From: Brevundimonas sp. UBA7506
GTDB taxonomy: Bacteria; Pseudomonadota; Alphaproteobacteria; Caulobacterales; Caulobacteraceae
Direction: 5' to 3'
Length of the DNA stretch: 64,000 nt
Assembly: GCF_002479495.1 (NCBI RefSeq)
Contig: NZ_DLNQ01000001.1
Location: 1-64,000 of the forward strand
Position numbers and translations under genes: made by a program. Each line of letters begins with the position of its first letter. Within the stretch, counting starts at the first letter, position 1. The notes below the pieces were generated by a model. That model saw only the letters and a program-made list of their open reading frames with translations. It did not search any database and was not told where the DNA came from. Shown one piece after another: positions 23,262-32,296 of this stretch.

Positions 23262-24671
23262 TCAGCCGCCGGTCGTGATGGTCGCGGTCAGCTTGGTCTC
23301 GCCGTTGGCGGGCACGGGCACGCGCCAGACCACGGTTTGGGCGTCGCGCAGGTCGCCGTCGATGCTCTGCTCGCTCAGTTCCGTGTCCCGGCCCAGACCC
23401 CGCTGGCGCACCTCGACCGTCACCGGCTGCGAGCGGGCGTTACGGACGGTGTATTCCATCGCGTAGCGGGTGCGCCAACGATAGTAGGACGACTTGGACG
23501 CGGCGGCGCTGGAAACCACGCGCGGCTGCACCGTGACGTCAAAGGCCTCGCCGGTCGTGATGACGATCTCTGATCCGGCGGGGGCGTGATCGACCTGATC
23601 CTCGCCGATGAAGCGCGGCTCGCCCGCCTCGTCCTTCACATAGACGCGCATGACGCCCGCCGGCAGGGCGCGCGCCGCCGCTCCCGAGGCGTTGCTGAAG
23701 ATGACGCCCACTTCGGCCGCGCTGGGCTCCTCGGCGGTCTGGAAGCCGTTGGCCACATAGAGGTAGCGCTTGCTGGCCGGGACGCCGACCGCGTCCAGCA
23801 GACCGACCTGCTTGGTCTGGCTGTTGGCGACAGTGACGGCTTCCGGCAGCGGATAGACATAGACGTCGGCCAGGGCGCCCTGCCCGCCCGTCTGCGTGCC
23901 GTTCCCCCGCACGGCGCCCGCACGCACCTGGCGTGGATTATAGCCGCCCTGGTTGACCAGATTAATGTCGCCGGCCACCACCCGCGTCTGGGCGTTGGAG
24001 AAGGTCGCGCCCGAGTTGTTGGTGATGGTGACCCAGCCGGTCAGGTCCAGCTTGCCCGCCTTCTCGTCGAAGCGGGCGACATAGTCGGCCTTCCACGCCA
24101 GGCCGGTGGTCAGATAGCTGAGCGTCGTCTCGCGGCGACCGGCGCCCTCGGCGTCCAAAGTGACGCTGAGCGTCGGGCGCGGGCGCAGATTTTCCGGCAC
24201 CCGGTCGAAGATGACCCGCGTCGGCACCCCGTCGTCGCGCAGCACCTCAATGCGGTTGCCGATCTGCAGAACCACGCCCTGATTCGCCGCCAGGACGCGG
24301 GCGCGCTCGGTCGTCTGTGCGCCCGAGCCGGGATTGGTGCGGACGATGCCGATGTCGCCGCCGACGGCGCTTTCCATCAGCTTGCCCGGCGTCAGCAGGT
24401 CATAGTCGAAGTTCTGCTCCACCACCGACAGGCCCCGTCCCGACAGGCCGACCGTCTCGGGCCGGATGCTGGCCGACACGCCCGGAAACTCCTGACGCGA
24501 CCGCCCGGCGGGCACGTTGAGGTTCCGCACGTCCTCAACCAAAGCGATGTTCTGGTTATAGACGGTCAGGGAGACACGGTCGGGACCGCCCGGCCCCTCC
24601 TCTACCTGCTGAGCGGCTGCGGGCGCGGCCAGCAGCATGGCGACGGCGAAGGGTCCGAGTGCGCGGATCAT
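23262..24671 (-). CDS. DUF4139 secreted protein
   Basis: A 469-residue paralog of the next gene, with a signal peptide (MIRALGPFAVAMLLAAPAAA). It shares the order of segments: VSLTVYNQNIALVEDVR, NLNVPAGRSRQEFPG, the WKADYVARFDEKAGKLDLTG core and a C-terminal VRNARSQPVTVEVRQRG domain. It lacks the Pro-rich/TonB-motif insert. The start MIRALGPF at 24671 was chosen over a ten-residue longer frame because it gives a clean signal peptide. The two genes probably arose by tandem duplication and may act together in the cell envelope (inference). Confidence 0.84.
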   Translation of the reverse strand: MIRALGPFAVAMLLAAPAAAQQVEEGPGGPDRVSLTVYNQNIALVEDVRNLNVPAGRSRQEFPGVSASIRPETVGLSGRGLSVVEQNFDYDLLTPGKLMESAVGGDIGIVRTNPGSGAQTTERARVLAANQGVVLQIGNRIEVLRDDGVPTRVIFDRVPENLRPRPTLSVTLDAEGAGRRETTLSYLTTGLAWKADYVARFDEKAGKLDLTGWVTITNNSGATFSNAQTRVVAGDINLVNQGGYNPRQVRAGAVRGNGTQTGGQGALADVYVYPLPEAVTVANSQTKQVGLLDAVGVPASKRYLYVANGFQTAEEPSAAEVGVIFSNASGAAARALPAGVMRVYVKDEAGEPRFIGEDQVDHAPAGSEIVITTGEAFDVTVQPRVVSSAAASKSSYYRWRTRYAMEYTVRNARSQPVTVEVRQRGLGRDTELSEQSIDGDLRDAQTVVWRVPVPANGETKLTATITTGG

Positions 24672-24788
24672 GGGTTCCCCCTGAGCTTGTCCGGCGACCA
24701 CGCTGGCACGGAGAAACAGCCATTGTCGAGGGTGCGCGGCGTCCGGTCGCTATAGCTTCACATTGCGGGAAGGTTTAAGCCCAGGCTC

Positions 24789-25175
24789 GTGACCCGGTCC
24801 CAGAGTGAAAACTGGTCGATTGCGCGTTCGCTGGCCTTCCTGGCCGCGACGTTCGCCATCGTGATCGGAACCCTGATGCCGTTCGCGGCTCTGGCGGCGT
24901 CGACTCCGGGCCAGCCCATCGTCATCTGCTCGGCCGAAGGGCCTCAGACGATCCTCGCGGGCGGGGTGGACGGCCCCATCAACAAGCATGTCGGGGCCAA
25001 GTGCGCGGCCTGCGTCATGCCCCTGCTGGCCGCCTTGCCCGAACCGCCAGCGCCGGCGCCCGCCCCGACCGTCCGCATGGTCGAGCCGGTCGCCTATGCG
25101 CCCTTCCGCGTCAGCCCCCCGCCGCCGGCCCGCGCCCCGCCGCGTCCGCCGTCCACCGCGCCTCCCCACGCCTGA
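24789..25175 (+). CDS. DUF2946-like small secreted protein
   Basis: A 128-residue protein with an N-terminal hydrophobic segment (AFLAATFAIVIGTLMPFAALA), then ICSAEG and KCAACVMPLL cysteine motifs and a proline-rich tail. This pattern fits the DUF2946 family, which is often found before TonB receptors in copper-linked operons. The CxxC could bind metal. The start is a GTG with a distant GGAAGG, so the exact N-terminus is uncertain. It is the first gene of the four-gene metal uptake group ending at 29173. Confidence 0.72.
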   Translation: MTRSQSENWSIARSLAFLAATFAIVIGTLMPFAALAASTPGQPIVICSAEGPQTILAGGVDGPINKHVGAKCAACVMPLLAALPEPPAPAPAPTVRMVEPVAYAPFRVSPPPPARAPPRPPSTAPPHA

Positions 25176-25255
25176 AAACCAGAACCTCTGCCGCCTCGCG
25201 CGCGTCCCATGACGACGCCCGCGACCGCACCTCTGTTTTCAGGATTTGATCTTCC

Positions 25256-27319
25256 ATGTCTTTCAAGACCACCGCGGCGCCGTGCGCGCTGCTCATCGGC
25301 GCCTGCCTGGTGCCGGGCTTTGCTCACGCCTCCGAGGCTGAGGGCCCAACGACCGTTGTCGACAGCATCATTGTCACCGGCCGCCGCAACGCCGAAGACC
25401 CCGCCGTCGTGGCCGAGGCGCGCGACCGGCTCAGCCGCACCCCCGGCGCCGTGGCCGTCGTCTCGGCCGAGAGTTACGCCGACCGCTTCGCCCAGGGCTT
25501 TTCCGACACCCTGAGGAACGTCCCCGGCTTGCTCGCGCAAAAGCGCTATGGCGAGGAAAGCCGCCTTTCCATTCGCGGCTCGGGCATCGCCCAGGGCTTC
25601 CACCAGCGCGGCGTCCTGCTGGCCCAGGACGGCGTGCCCTTCGCCGACGCCGACGGCTTTTCCGACTTTCAGGGCGTGGACGCCCTGAGCGCCCGCTACA
25701 TCGAGGTGTGGAAGGGGTCGAACACACTGCGCTTTGGCGGGGCGCAACTGGGCGGGGCGATCAATCTGGTCACGCCGACGGGCCGCACGGCGCTGCAAGA
25801 GAACCTGTGGCAGCTGGAGGGCGGCAGTTTCGGCTCTGTACGCGGCCACGCCGCGGTGGCCCGCACGTCCGGCGACTGGGACGTCTATGCCGCCGCCTCC
25901 GCCATGCAGAGCGACGGCTGGCGCGACCATAGCGAACAGTCGCAGGGCCGCCTGACCGTCAACGCCGGGCGTTCGTTCGGCGAGGATCGCGAGGTGCGCC
26001 TGATCGCCCAGGCGGCGGATATCAAGCAGGACATCCCCGGCGCCCTGACGCTGGATCAGGCCCTGAAGACGCCGCGCATGGCCTCCACCTCGGCTCTGTC
26101 GGGGGATCAGGCCCGCGACCTGACGGTCAAGCGCCTGACATTGCAGACCCGCTGGCGCTTCAGCGAGTCCACCCTGTTCGAGGGCGCCGTCTGGGGCTGG
26201 GAGAAGTCGCTCTATCACCCGATCTTCCAGGTCATGGATCAGGACAGCGCCACGCGCGGCGCTTTCGGCCGGATCGACTGGACGGGTCAGGTGGCGGGCC
26301 TGCGCGCCGACGCCTTCTACGGCTTTTCGTGGCGGGACGGCGAGGTCGAGGCTCTGCGTTACGTCAACCTGAGCGGCCTGCGCGGCGCCAGGACGGCGGA
26401 TGCGCGGCAGGAGGCGTCTGGCCTCGACGTCTTCGCCGAGGGACGGTTGTTCGTCACCGACCGGCTGGCCCTGGTCGCGGGCGGGTCCTGGGGACGGGCC
26501 ACGCGCGACTATCGCGACCATCTGGCTCCGGCCAATGACGACAGCATCGACTACGACTGGTTCTCGCCGCGTCTGGGCCTGTTGTGGGAAGCCGAGGACG
26601 GCGCCCAGGTCTTCGCCAACGTGACCCGCTCGGTCGAGCCGCCGACCTATGGGGCGCTCGTGCAGGCCCCGCTGACGGGCTTTACGCCCGTCGAGGTTCA
26701 TGATGCCTGGACCGCCGAGATCGGCACGCGCGGCAGACGCGGCGCCTTCGCCTGGGACCTGACCGCCTGGCGCAGCCAGATCGACGGCGAGATGCTGAAC
26801 TTCATCGTCGGGCCGGACATTCCGGCCGCGACCTTCAACGCCGACCGAACCATCCACCAGGGCCTCGAGGCCGGTCTGGACTGGCGCCTGCCGGTCGAGA
26901 TCGCAGACGGCTCGCTGCTGCTGCGCCAGACCTACAACTGGAGCGACTTCCGCTTCGACGGCGACGCGCGCTGGGGCGACAGCCGCCTGCCGGTGGTGCC
27001 CGAGCATCAGTACCGGGCCGAGCTGACCTGGCGCCATCCGTCGGGCGTCTTCGTCGCGCCCTCGGTCGAGTGGCGGATCAGCAGTCCCTATGTCGATTAC
27101 GCCAATACGATGAAGGCGCCCGACTACGCCCTGCTGGGTCTGACGGGCGGCTTCGACATCGGCCCGAACGCCTCGATCTATGTCGATGCGCGGAACCTGA
27201 CGGACGAGCGTTACGTCGGCGAATTCTCGGCCGTGACCGACGCCCGTTCGGCGTCGACCGCCGTCTTCTTCCCCGGCGAGGGCCGTTCGGTCTTTGTCGG
27301 CCTGCGGTTGGCCTACTGA
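25256..27319 (+). CDS. TonB-dependent receptor (copper/iron-type operon)
   Basis: A 687-residue outer-membrane receptor with a signal peptide (to about residue 24), a TonB-box-like SIIVTGRR near 38-45, a plug domain (FSDTLRNVPGLLAQKRYGEES, LSIRGSGIAQGFHQRGVLL, YIEVWKGSNTLRFGGAQLGG) and a 22-strand-type barrel ending FVGLRLAY with the terminal aromatic residue. It imports a metal or metal complex with energy from TonB. The neighbours (DUF2946, PepSY, PCuAC) suggest copper; a ferric siderophore is an alternative because PepSY proteins also reduce iron. The stop overlaps the next start (TGATG). Confidence 0.9.
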   Translation: MSFKTTAAPCALLIGACLVPGFAHASEAEGPTTVVDSIIVTGRRNAEDPAVVAEARDRLSRTPGAVAVVSAESYADRFAQGFSDTLRNVPGLLAQKRYGEESRLSIRGSGIAQGFHQRGVLLAQDGVPFADADGFSDFQGVDALSARYIEVWKGSNTLRFGGAQLGGAINLVTPTGRTALQENLWQLEGGSFGSVRGHAAVARTSGDWDVYAAASAMQSDGWRDHSEQSQGRLTVNAGRSFGEDREVRLIAQAADIKQDIPGALTLDQALKTPRMASTSALSGDQARDLTVKRLTLQTRWRFSESTLFEGAVWGWEKSLYHPIFQVMDQDSATRGAFGRIDWTGQVAGLRADAFYGFSWRDGEVEALRYVNLSGLRGARTADARQEASGLDVFAEGRLFVTDRLALVAGGSWGRATRDYRDHLAPANDDSIDYDWFSPRLGLLWEAEDGAQVFANVTRSVEPPTYGALVQAPLTGFTPVEVHDAWTAEIGTRGRRGAFAWDLTAWRSQIDGEMLNFIVGPDIPAATFNADRTIHQGLEAGLDWRLPVEIADGSLLLRQTYNWSDFRFDGDARWGDSRLPVVPEHQYRAELTWRHPSGVFVAPSVEWRISSPYVDYANTMKAPDYALLGLTGGFDIGPNASIYVDARNLTDERYVGEFSAVTDARSASTAVFFPGEGRSVFVGLRLAY

Positions 27320-28692
27320 TGCCTGCTCCGATCAAGGGAAGGGCGCCGCACATTATGTCTGGTGCCTATCGGGCCGTCTGGCGCTGGCACTTCTACGCCG
27401 GGGTGCTGGTGATGCCCTTCCTGATGCTGCTGGCGCTGACCGGCGGGCTCTATCTGTTCAAGGACGAGATCGATCAGTTCGCCAACCGGCGGATGATCGA
27501 GGTCGCGCCGGCGGCGACACGGGCCGCGCCGGACGACTGGCTCGCCAGCGCCGCCCGGGCCGGTGGCGGCCGCGCGACCAATCTGACCCTGCCGGCCTCG
27601 CCCGATCAGGCGGTGCGGGTGCGCATCGACCGCCCGGACGGATCGCAGAAGACTGTCTTTGTCGATCCGCACACGGCCCGCGTGACGGGCGTCATCGACC
27701 AGGGCGGCGTCACCGAAACCATCAAGAAGCTGCACTCGCTGAGCCTGTTCGGCGGGACGACCGGAAAGGCGCTGAACATCCTGATCGAGATCGTGGCCGG
27801 ATGGACCATCGTCCTGTGCGCCACCGGCCTGTATTTGTGGTGGCCGAGGCGACGTCAGGGCGCGGTGCTGATCCTGCATGAGACCGATGTGCGCCGTCGC
27901 CCCTTCTGGCGCGATCTGCACGCCCTGGTCGGCCTCTATGTCGGGGGTATCATCCTGTTTCTGGCCGTGACGGGGATGCCGTGGTCCGCCGTCTGGGGCG
28001 ATCAGGTCATGGGCGCGGTCAAGGCCAGCGGCTGGGGCCGCCCGCCGGCGCCGGTGGCGGGCGCCTGGCAAAGGGCCGAGCATCATGATCACCCCGCCGG
28101 CGCAGGGTGGACCATGGAGGGCGTCGTCTTGCCGTCGCCGTCCCATGGCCAGAGCCTGACCGTCGTGGTTGCAGCTGCCGAAGCCCGGAACCTGCCTCGC
28201 CCCTATACGGTGTCGATCCCGGCCCAGGCTGGCACGGCCTATACCGTCGTCGCCCAGGTCCGTCGGGTGCAGGACAGCCGCACCCTCTATGTCGATCCGG
28301 CGACGGGCGCTGTTCTGGCCGACATCGGTTTCGACCGCTTCGGCGCCGGGGCCAAGGCCATCGAATGGGGTATCTACACCCATCAGGGCACGCAGTTCGG
28401 CCAGATCAACCGCCTGCTCATGCTGGCCGGTTGCATCGGCGTCTGGCTGCTGGGCGTCAGCGGCCTGATGATGTGGTGGAAACGCCGCCCGCCCAGCCTG
28501 TCTCGCGCCCGCCCCCGCGCCCGTCTGGGGGCGCCGACGGCCCCGCCTGGTCCTCGCGTGCGGTTCGCCGTGCTGGGGATCGTCATCCCGCTTTGCATCC
28601 TCTATCCCCTGACGGGACTGAGCCTCGTGACCGTCCTGCTGCTGGATTTCGCCGCAAGACGCCTCATGCGGCCTCGTCCCGCCGTTTCCTGA
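27319..28692 (+). CDS. PepSY-associated transmembrane protein
   Basis: A 457-residue inner-membrane protein of the PepSY-TM family: an N-terminal helix with RAVWRWHFYAGVLVMPFLML, GGLYLFKDEIDQF, a periplasmic PepSY segment (VDPHTARVTGVIDQGG), LHSLSLFGGTTGKALNILIE, the helix pair VLCATGLYLWWPRR and LHALVGLYVGGIILFLAVTG, a second PepSY segment, and the terminal helices LLGVSGLMMWWKRRP. Such proteins are thought to reduce or transfer metal taken up by TonB receptors. The ATG overlaps the receptor stop by one base, so the two are co-translated. Confidence 0.88.
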   Translation: MPAPIKGRAPHIMSGAYRAVWRWHFYAGVLVMPFLMLLALTGGLYLFKDEIDQFANRRMIEVAPAATRAAPDDWLASAARAGGGRATNLTLPASPDQAVRVRIDRPDGSQKTVFVDPHTARVTGVIDQGGVTETIKKLHSLSLFGGTTGKALNILIEIVAGWTIVLCATGLYLWWPRRRQGAVLILHETDVRRRPFWRDLHALVGLYVGGIILFLAVTGMPWSAVWGDQVMGAVKASGWGRPPAPVAGAWQRAEHHDHPAGAGWTMEGVVLPSPSHGQSLTVVVAAAEARNLPRPYTVSIPAQAGTAYTVVAQVRRVQDSRTLYVDPATGAVLADIGFDRFGAGAKAIEWGIYTHQGTQFGQINRLLMLAGCIGVWLLGVSGLMMWWKRRPPSLSRARPRARLGAPTAPPGPRVRFAVLGIVIPLCILYPLTGLSLVTVLLLDFAARRLMRPRPAVS

Positions 28693-28708
28693 AAAGAAGA
28701 GACCCGCC

Positions 28709-29173
28709 ATGAAACGCATTCTCGCCCTGTCCGCCTTCCTCGCCCTTGGCGCCTGTGGTCAGGCCGCCGAAAAGCCCGCAGAGGCCGTCCCCGGAACCGT
28801 CACGGTCGCCGACGCCTGGTGCCGCCCGACGCCGAACGGCGCCAAGGCGGGGGGCTGCTACGTCACCCTGACGGCCGGATCGGACGACCGCCTGCTCAGC
28901 GTCTCGACGGCCTTGGCCGAAAGCGCCCAGATCCATGAGATGAAGATGGAGAACGGGGTCATGAGCATGGGCGAGCTGAAAGACGGCCTGCCCCTGCCCG
29001 CCGGCCAGAAGGTCGAGCTGAAGCCGGGCTCGACCCACGTCATGCTGATGGGTCTTCGTGATCCTCTGGTGGACGGCGGCGTCGCCTCCTTCACCCTGAC
29101 CTTCAAAAAGGCCCCGGCTATCGGCGTCCACGCGGCGATCAAGCAGCCGCCGGTGGTGGATAGCGAGGAGTAG
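28709..29173 (+). CDS. Copper chaperone PCu(A)C lipoprotein
   Basis: A 154-residue lipoprotein (lipobox LGAC, Cys16) of the PCu(A)C family, which carries Cu(I) in the periplasm and helps to load the CuA site of cytochrome oxidase. The family motif H-M-x10-M-x21-H-x-M is visible as HEMKMENGVMSM and, further on, HVMLMGL. It ends the metal operon, supporting copper as the substrate of the receptor upstream. A long hairpin follows the stop. Confidence 0.9.
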   Translation: MKRILALSAFLALGACGQAAEKPAEAVPGTVTVADAWCRPTPNGAKAGGCYVTLTAGSDDRLLSVSTALAESAQIHEMKMENGVMSMGELKDGLPLPAGQKVELKPGSTHVMLMGLRDPLVDGGVASFTLTFKKAPAIGVHAAIKQPPVVDSEE

Positions 29174-29183
29174 TCAGACACGC

Positions 29184-29216
29184 GTCCTTCCTCCCCGCGT
29201 CGTGGGGAGGAAGGAC
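29184..29216. repeat. Perfect 13-base-pair hairpin
   Basis: GTCCTTCCTCCCC (29184-29196) and GGGGAGGAAGGAC (29204-29216) are exact reverse complements around a seven-base loop. There is no T-run, so it may be an extragenic repeat or a factor-dependent end for the copper operon. A less perfect relative with the same CTCCCC-ACGA core lies at about 21593-21619. Confidence 0.65.
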
Positions 29217-29282
29217 CGTTGCGTCCCCGCACCTGACAAACGGGGCTGAACCCGCTAAAGGCTCGCGCTCACGAGGAATCCC

Positions 29283-30380
29283 ATGGCTCTTAAAGTCGCG
29301 ATCGTCGGCCTGCCCAACGTCGGCAAGTCCACCCTGTTCAACGCCCTGACCAAGACGGCGGCGGCCCAGGCCGCCAACTATCCGTTCTGCACCATCGAGC
29401 CGAACACCGGCGACGTGGCCGTGCCGGAAGCCCGTCTGAACACCCTGGCGGAGATCGCCGGATCCAAGGAAATCATCCCCGCGCGGATCACCTTCGTCGA
29501 TGTGGCCGGTCTGGTGCGCGGCGCGTCGAAGGGCGAGGGTCTGGGCAACCAGTTCCTGGCCAATATCCGCGACTGCGACGCCGTGGCCTTCGTCGCCCGC
29601 TGCTTCGTCGATGACGACATTACCCACGTCGAGAACCGCATCGACCCCATCTCGGACCTCGAGATCATCGAAACCGAACTGATGCTGGCCGACCTGGAAA
29701 GCCTGGAGCGCCGTCGCGTTCAGGTCGAGAAGCGCGCCAAGGGCGGTGACAAGGAATCCCAGCTGACGCTGAAGCTGATCGACGCCGCGCTGGAGAAGCT
29801 GCGCGACGGCAAGCCCGCGCGTCTGGCCGAGGTGTCCAAGGAGGACAAGAAGGCTTGGGACATGCTGCAGCTGCTGACCGCCCTGCCCGCCCTCTACGTC
29901 GCCAACGTGGAAGAAGGCTCGGCCGACAAGGGCAATGATCTGTCCGACCTGGTGGCCAAGCGCGCCGCCGAGGACAACGCCAACTCGGTGGTCATCTCGG
30001 CCCAGATCGAGTCGGAAATCGCCGTCCTGGACGACGAGGAGCAGAAAGAGTTCCTCGAGACCCTGGGTCTGGAAGAGCCCGGCCTGAACCGCCTGATCCG
30101 CGAGGCCTACAAGCTGCTGGGCCTGCAGACCTACTTCACGGTCGGCCCCAAGGAAGCGCGCGCCTGGACCATCCCGGTCGGCGCCACCGCGCCCCAGGCC
30201 GCCGGCGTCATCCACACCGACTTCGAAAAGGGCTTCATCCGCGGCGAAACCATCGCCTTCGACGACTATGTCGCGCTGAAGGGCGAGGCGGGCGCCAAGG
30301 AAGCCGGCAAGATGCGGGCGGAAGGCAAGGCCTATGTCGTCAAGGACGGCGACGTGATGCACTTCCTGTTCAACAACTAG
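29283..30380 (+). CDS. ychF: Redox-regulated ATPase YchF (Obg family)
   Basis: A 365-residue Obg-family P-loop protein. G1 is GLPNVGKSTLFNALTK, then FVDVAGLVRGASKGEGLGN (G3), and a C-terminal TGS domain (FTVGPKEARAWTIPVGATA, GFIRGETIAFDDYVA). The family binds ATP rather than GTP and is linked to ribosomes and oxidative stress. The last residues are the usual DGDVMHFLFNN. It is a single gene ended by a strong hairpin. Confidence 0.97.
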   Translation: MALKVAIVGLPNVGKSTLFNALTKTAAAQAANYPFCTIEPNTGDVAVPEARLNTLAEIAGSKEIIPARITFVDVAGLVRGASKGEGLGNQFLANIRDCDAVAFVARCFVDDDITHVENRIDPISDLEIIETELMLADLESLERRRVQVEKRAKGGDKESQLTLKLIDAALEKLRDGKPARLAEVSKEDKKAWDMLQLLTALPALYVANVEEGSADKGNDLSDLVAKRAAEDNANSVVISAQIESEIAVLDDEEQKEFLETLGLEEPGLNRLIREAYKLLGLQTYFTVGPKEARAWTIPVGATAPQAAGVIHTDFEKGFIRGETIAFDDYVALKGEAGAKEAGKMRAEGKAYVVKDGDVMHFLFNN

Positions 30381-30408
30381 AGCTTCTCCGCTTCAGTTGA
30401 GAATTTCT

Positions 30409-30435
30409 GCAAGGCCGCCCCTCGGGCGGCCTTGC
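30409..30435 (+). terminator. Terminator-like hairpin after ychF
   Basis: GCAAGGCCGCCC-CTC-GGGCGGCCTTGC is a perfect 12-base-pair stem with a three-base loop, 28 bases after the ychF stop. A T-run is lacking, so termination efficiency is uncertain. Confidence 0.6.
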
Positions 30436-30470
30436 TAGCGTCTGGGCTTCGCCATCGCCCGGAGCCCGCC

Positions 30471-31742
30471 ATGAAGTTCGACACCCTCGCCGTCCACGCC
30501 GGCTATGCGCCCGACCCGACGACGAAGTCGGTGGCGGTGCCCATCTATCAGACCACCAGCTACGCCTTCGACGACACCCAGCACGGGGCCGACCTGTTCG
30601 ACCTGAAGGTGGCGGGCAACATCTACACGCGGATCATGAACCCGACGTCAGACGTGCTGGAGCAGCGTCTGGCGGCGCTGGAGGGCGGGATCGCGGCCCT
30701 GACGGTGGCCTCGGGCCAGGCGGCGATCACCTATGCGATCCTGACGATTGCAGAGGCGGGCGACAACATCATCGCCACCTCGACGCTTTACGGCGGCACC
30801 TACAACCTGTTCGCCCACACCCTGCCCCAGTATGGCATCGAGGTCCGCTTCATCGACGCCGACGACGTGGCGGCGGTCGCGGCCAATACGGATGAGCGGA
30901 CCAAGGCGGTCTTCTGCGAGTCCATCGGCAATCCCCTGGGCAATGTGGTGGACTTCGCCGCCCTGGCTCACGCGGCCCACGCACAGGGCCTGCCGCTGAT
31001 CGTCGACAACACCGTGCCGACGCCCTACCTGACGCGGCCCATCGAGCACGGCGCCGACATCGTGGTGCAGTCTCTGACCAAGTATATCGGCGGGCACGGC
31101 ACCAGCATCGGCGGGGCCATCATCGACAGCGGGAACTTCCCATGGGCCGAACAAAGGGCGCGCTTCCGCCGCCTGAACGAGCCCGAGGTCAGCTATCATG
31201 GCGTGGTCTATACTGAAGCGCTTGGTCCGGCGGCCTATATCGGCCGGGTGCGGACCGTGCTGTTGCGGAACACCGGCGCGGCAATCTCGCCGTTCAACAG
31301 CTTCCTGATCCTGCAGGGGCTGGAAACCCTGGCCCTGCGCATGGACCGCCACGTCGAGAACGCCGTGGCCGTGGCGACCTATCTGAAGGGCCATTCCAAG
31401 GTGAAGTGGGTCAACTACGCCGGGCTGCCCGACCATCCGTCCCACCCGCTGATCCAGAAGTATTTCGGCGGCAAGGCGTCGGGCCTGCTGACCTTCGGCG
31501 TTGAGGGGGGACGAGAGGCCGGCGGGCGCTTCCAGGACGCGGTCAAGCTGTTCACCCGGCTGGTCAATATCGGCGACGCCAAGTCCCTGGTCTGCCACCC
31601 GGCCTCGACCACCCACCGCCAGCTGTCGCCGGACGAACTGAAGAAGGCGGGGGTGGCCGAGGACACCGTGCGCCTGTCGGTCGGGATCGAACACATCGAC
31701 GACCTGATCGCCGATCTGGAACAGGCGCTGGCCGCGGTCTGA
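30471..31742 (+). CDS. metY: O-acetylhomoserine aminocarboxypropyltransferase (MetY)
   Basis: A 423-residue PLP enzyme of the Cys/Met metabolism family, making homocysteine (or Cys) from O-acetylhomoserine and sulfide. Motifs: FDTLAVHAGYAPDPTTKSVA, ASGQAAITYAIL, YGGTYNLFAHTLPQYGIEV, and the PLP-lysine loop VVQSLTKYIGGHGTSIGG. The last motif and a length above 420 residues favour MetY over MetB/MetZ. The start MKFDTLA at 30471 was chosen over a 13-residue longer frame that lacks homology. Confidence 0.92.
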   Translation: MKFDTLAVHAGYAPDPTTKSVAVPIYQTTSYAFDDTQHGADLFDLKVAGNIYTRIMNPTSDVLEQRLAALEGGIAALTVASGQAAITYAILTIAEAGDNIIATSTLYGGTYNLFAHTLPQYGIEVRFIDADDVAAVAANTDERTKAVFCESIGNPLGNVVDFAALAHAAHAQGLPLIVDNTVPTPYLTRPIEHGADIVVQSLTKYIGGHGTSIGGAIIDSGNFPWAEQRARFRRLNEPEVSYHGVVYTEALGPAAYIGRVRTVLLRNTGAAISPFNSFLILQGLETLALRMDRHVENAVAVATYLKGHSKVKWVNYAGLPDHPSHPLIQKYFGGKASGLLTFGVEGGREAGGRFQDAVKLFTRLVNIGDAKSLVCHPASTTHRQLSPDELKKAGVAEDTVRLSVGIEHIDDLIADLEQALAAV

Positions 31743-31745
31743 GCC

Positions 31746-32216
31746 TCAGCCCGCCAGGGTGGTGCACCGCAGCAGCCGGACCGGCCGGTCGCTGCGGTCC
31801 ATCCAGGTGATGGCCAGGGTCTGCTTGGTGGCCGTCAGCCGCACCCGCTCGTAGCGCGCCTCGCCCTCGGCGTCGCATTTCAAAGCGGCCTCATAGCCTT
31901 CGCTGATCTCGGTGATGCGCTGGATGTCGCAGCGGTTCTCATAGCCGCGCAACTCGGTCGTGGTGATCTCGATCGGCACGCGGTCGCCGCGCGGATTGAA
32001 GCACCAGTCCGCCTCGGCCGCCCAGCGGCCGACGAAGCTGACGGGCCCCGCCCCCGGCAACATGGTATCTGCGCCGGGCGGGCGCTGCGCAGAAGAGGCC
32101 TTCGCCTCCGGCCCGTCGATCGGAGCCGCCGGTTCCGTCGGCGGATTGACGCGCGGCTGACGATCACAGGCGGCAAGCCCGGCAACCGCCAGCATCAGGA
32201 TGACCAAGCCTCTCAT
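31746..32216 (-). CDS. Small lipoprotein of unknown function
   Basis: A 156-residue lipoprotein (signal VILMLAVAGLAAC, Cys17), then a Pro-rich linker and a compact domain with strands FVGRWAAEADWCFN, VPIEITTTELRGYENRCDI and QTLAITWMDRSD. The W-x-C...C pattern suggests a disulfide. No family recognised. It is convergent with metY (three bases between stops) and lies downstream of the M28 peptidase genes. Confidence 0.75.
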   Translation of the reverse strand: MRGLVILMLAVAGLAACDRQPRVNPPTEPAAPIDGPEAKASSAQRPPGADTMLPGAGPVSFVGRWAAEADWCFNPRGDRVPIEITTTELRGYENRCDIQRITEISEGYEAALKCDAEGEARYERVRLTATKQTLAITWMDRSDRPVRLLRCTTLAG

Positions 32217-32296
32217 GCCGTTGAAAACGAACGAGAGCTGGCCTGGTTCATCACCACCGGGGACGGGCCGCGGAACCCGTCCCGCGGCGCTTTAGA

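Noticed and set aside
32267..32288. GCCGCGG/CCGCGGC repeat as a terminator between the M28 and lipoprotein genes
   Set aside because: No T-run on the relevant strand and a GC-rich background in which such repeats are frequent.
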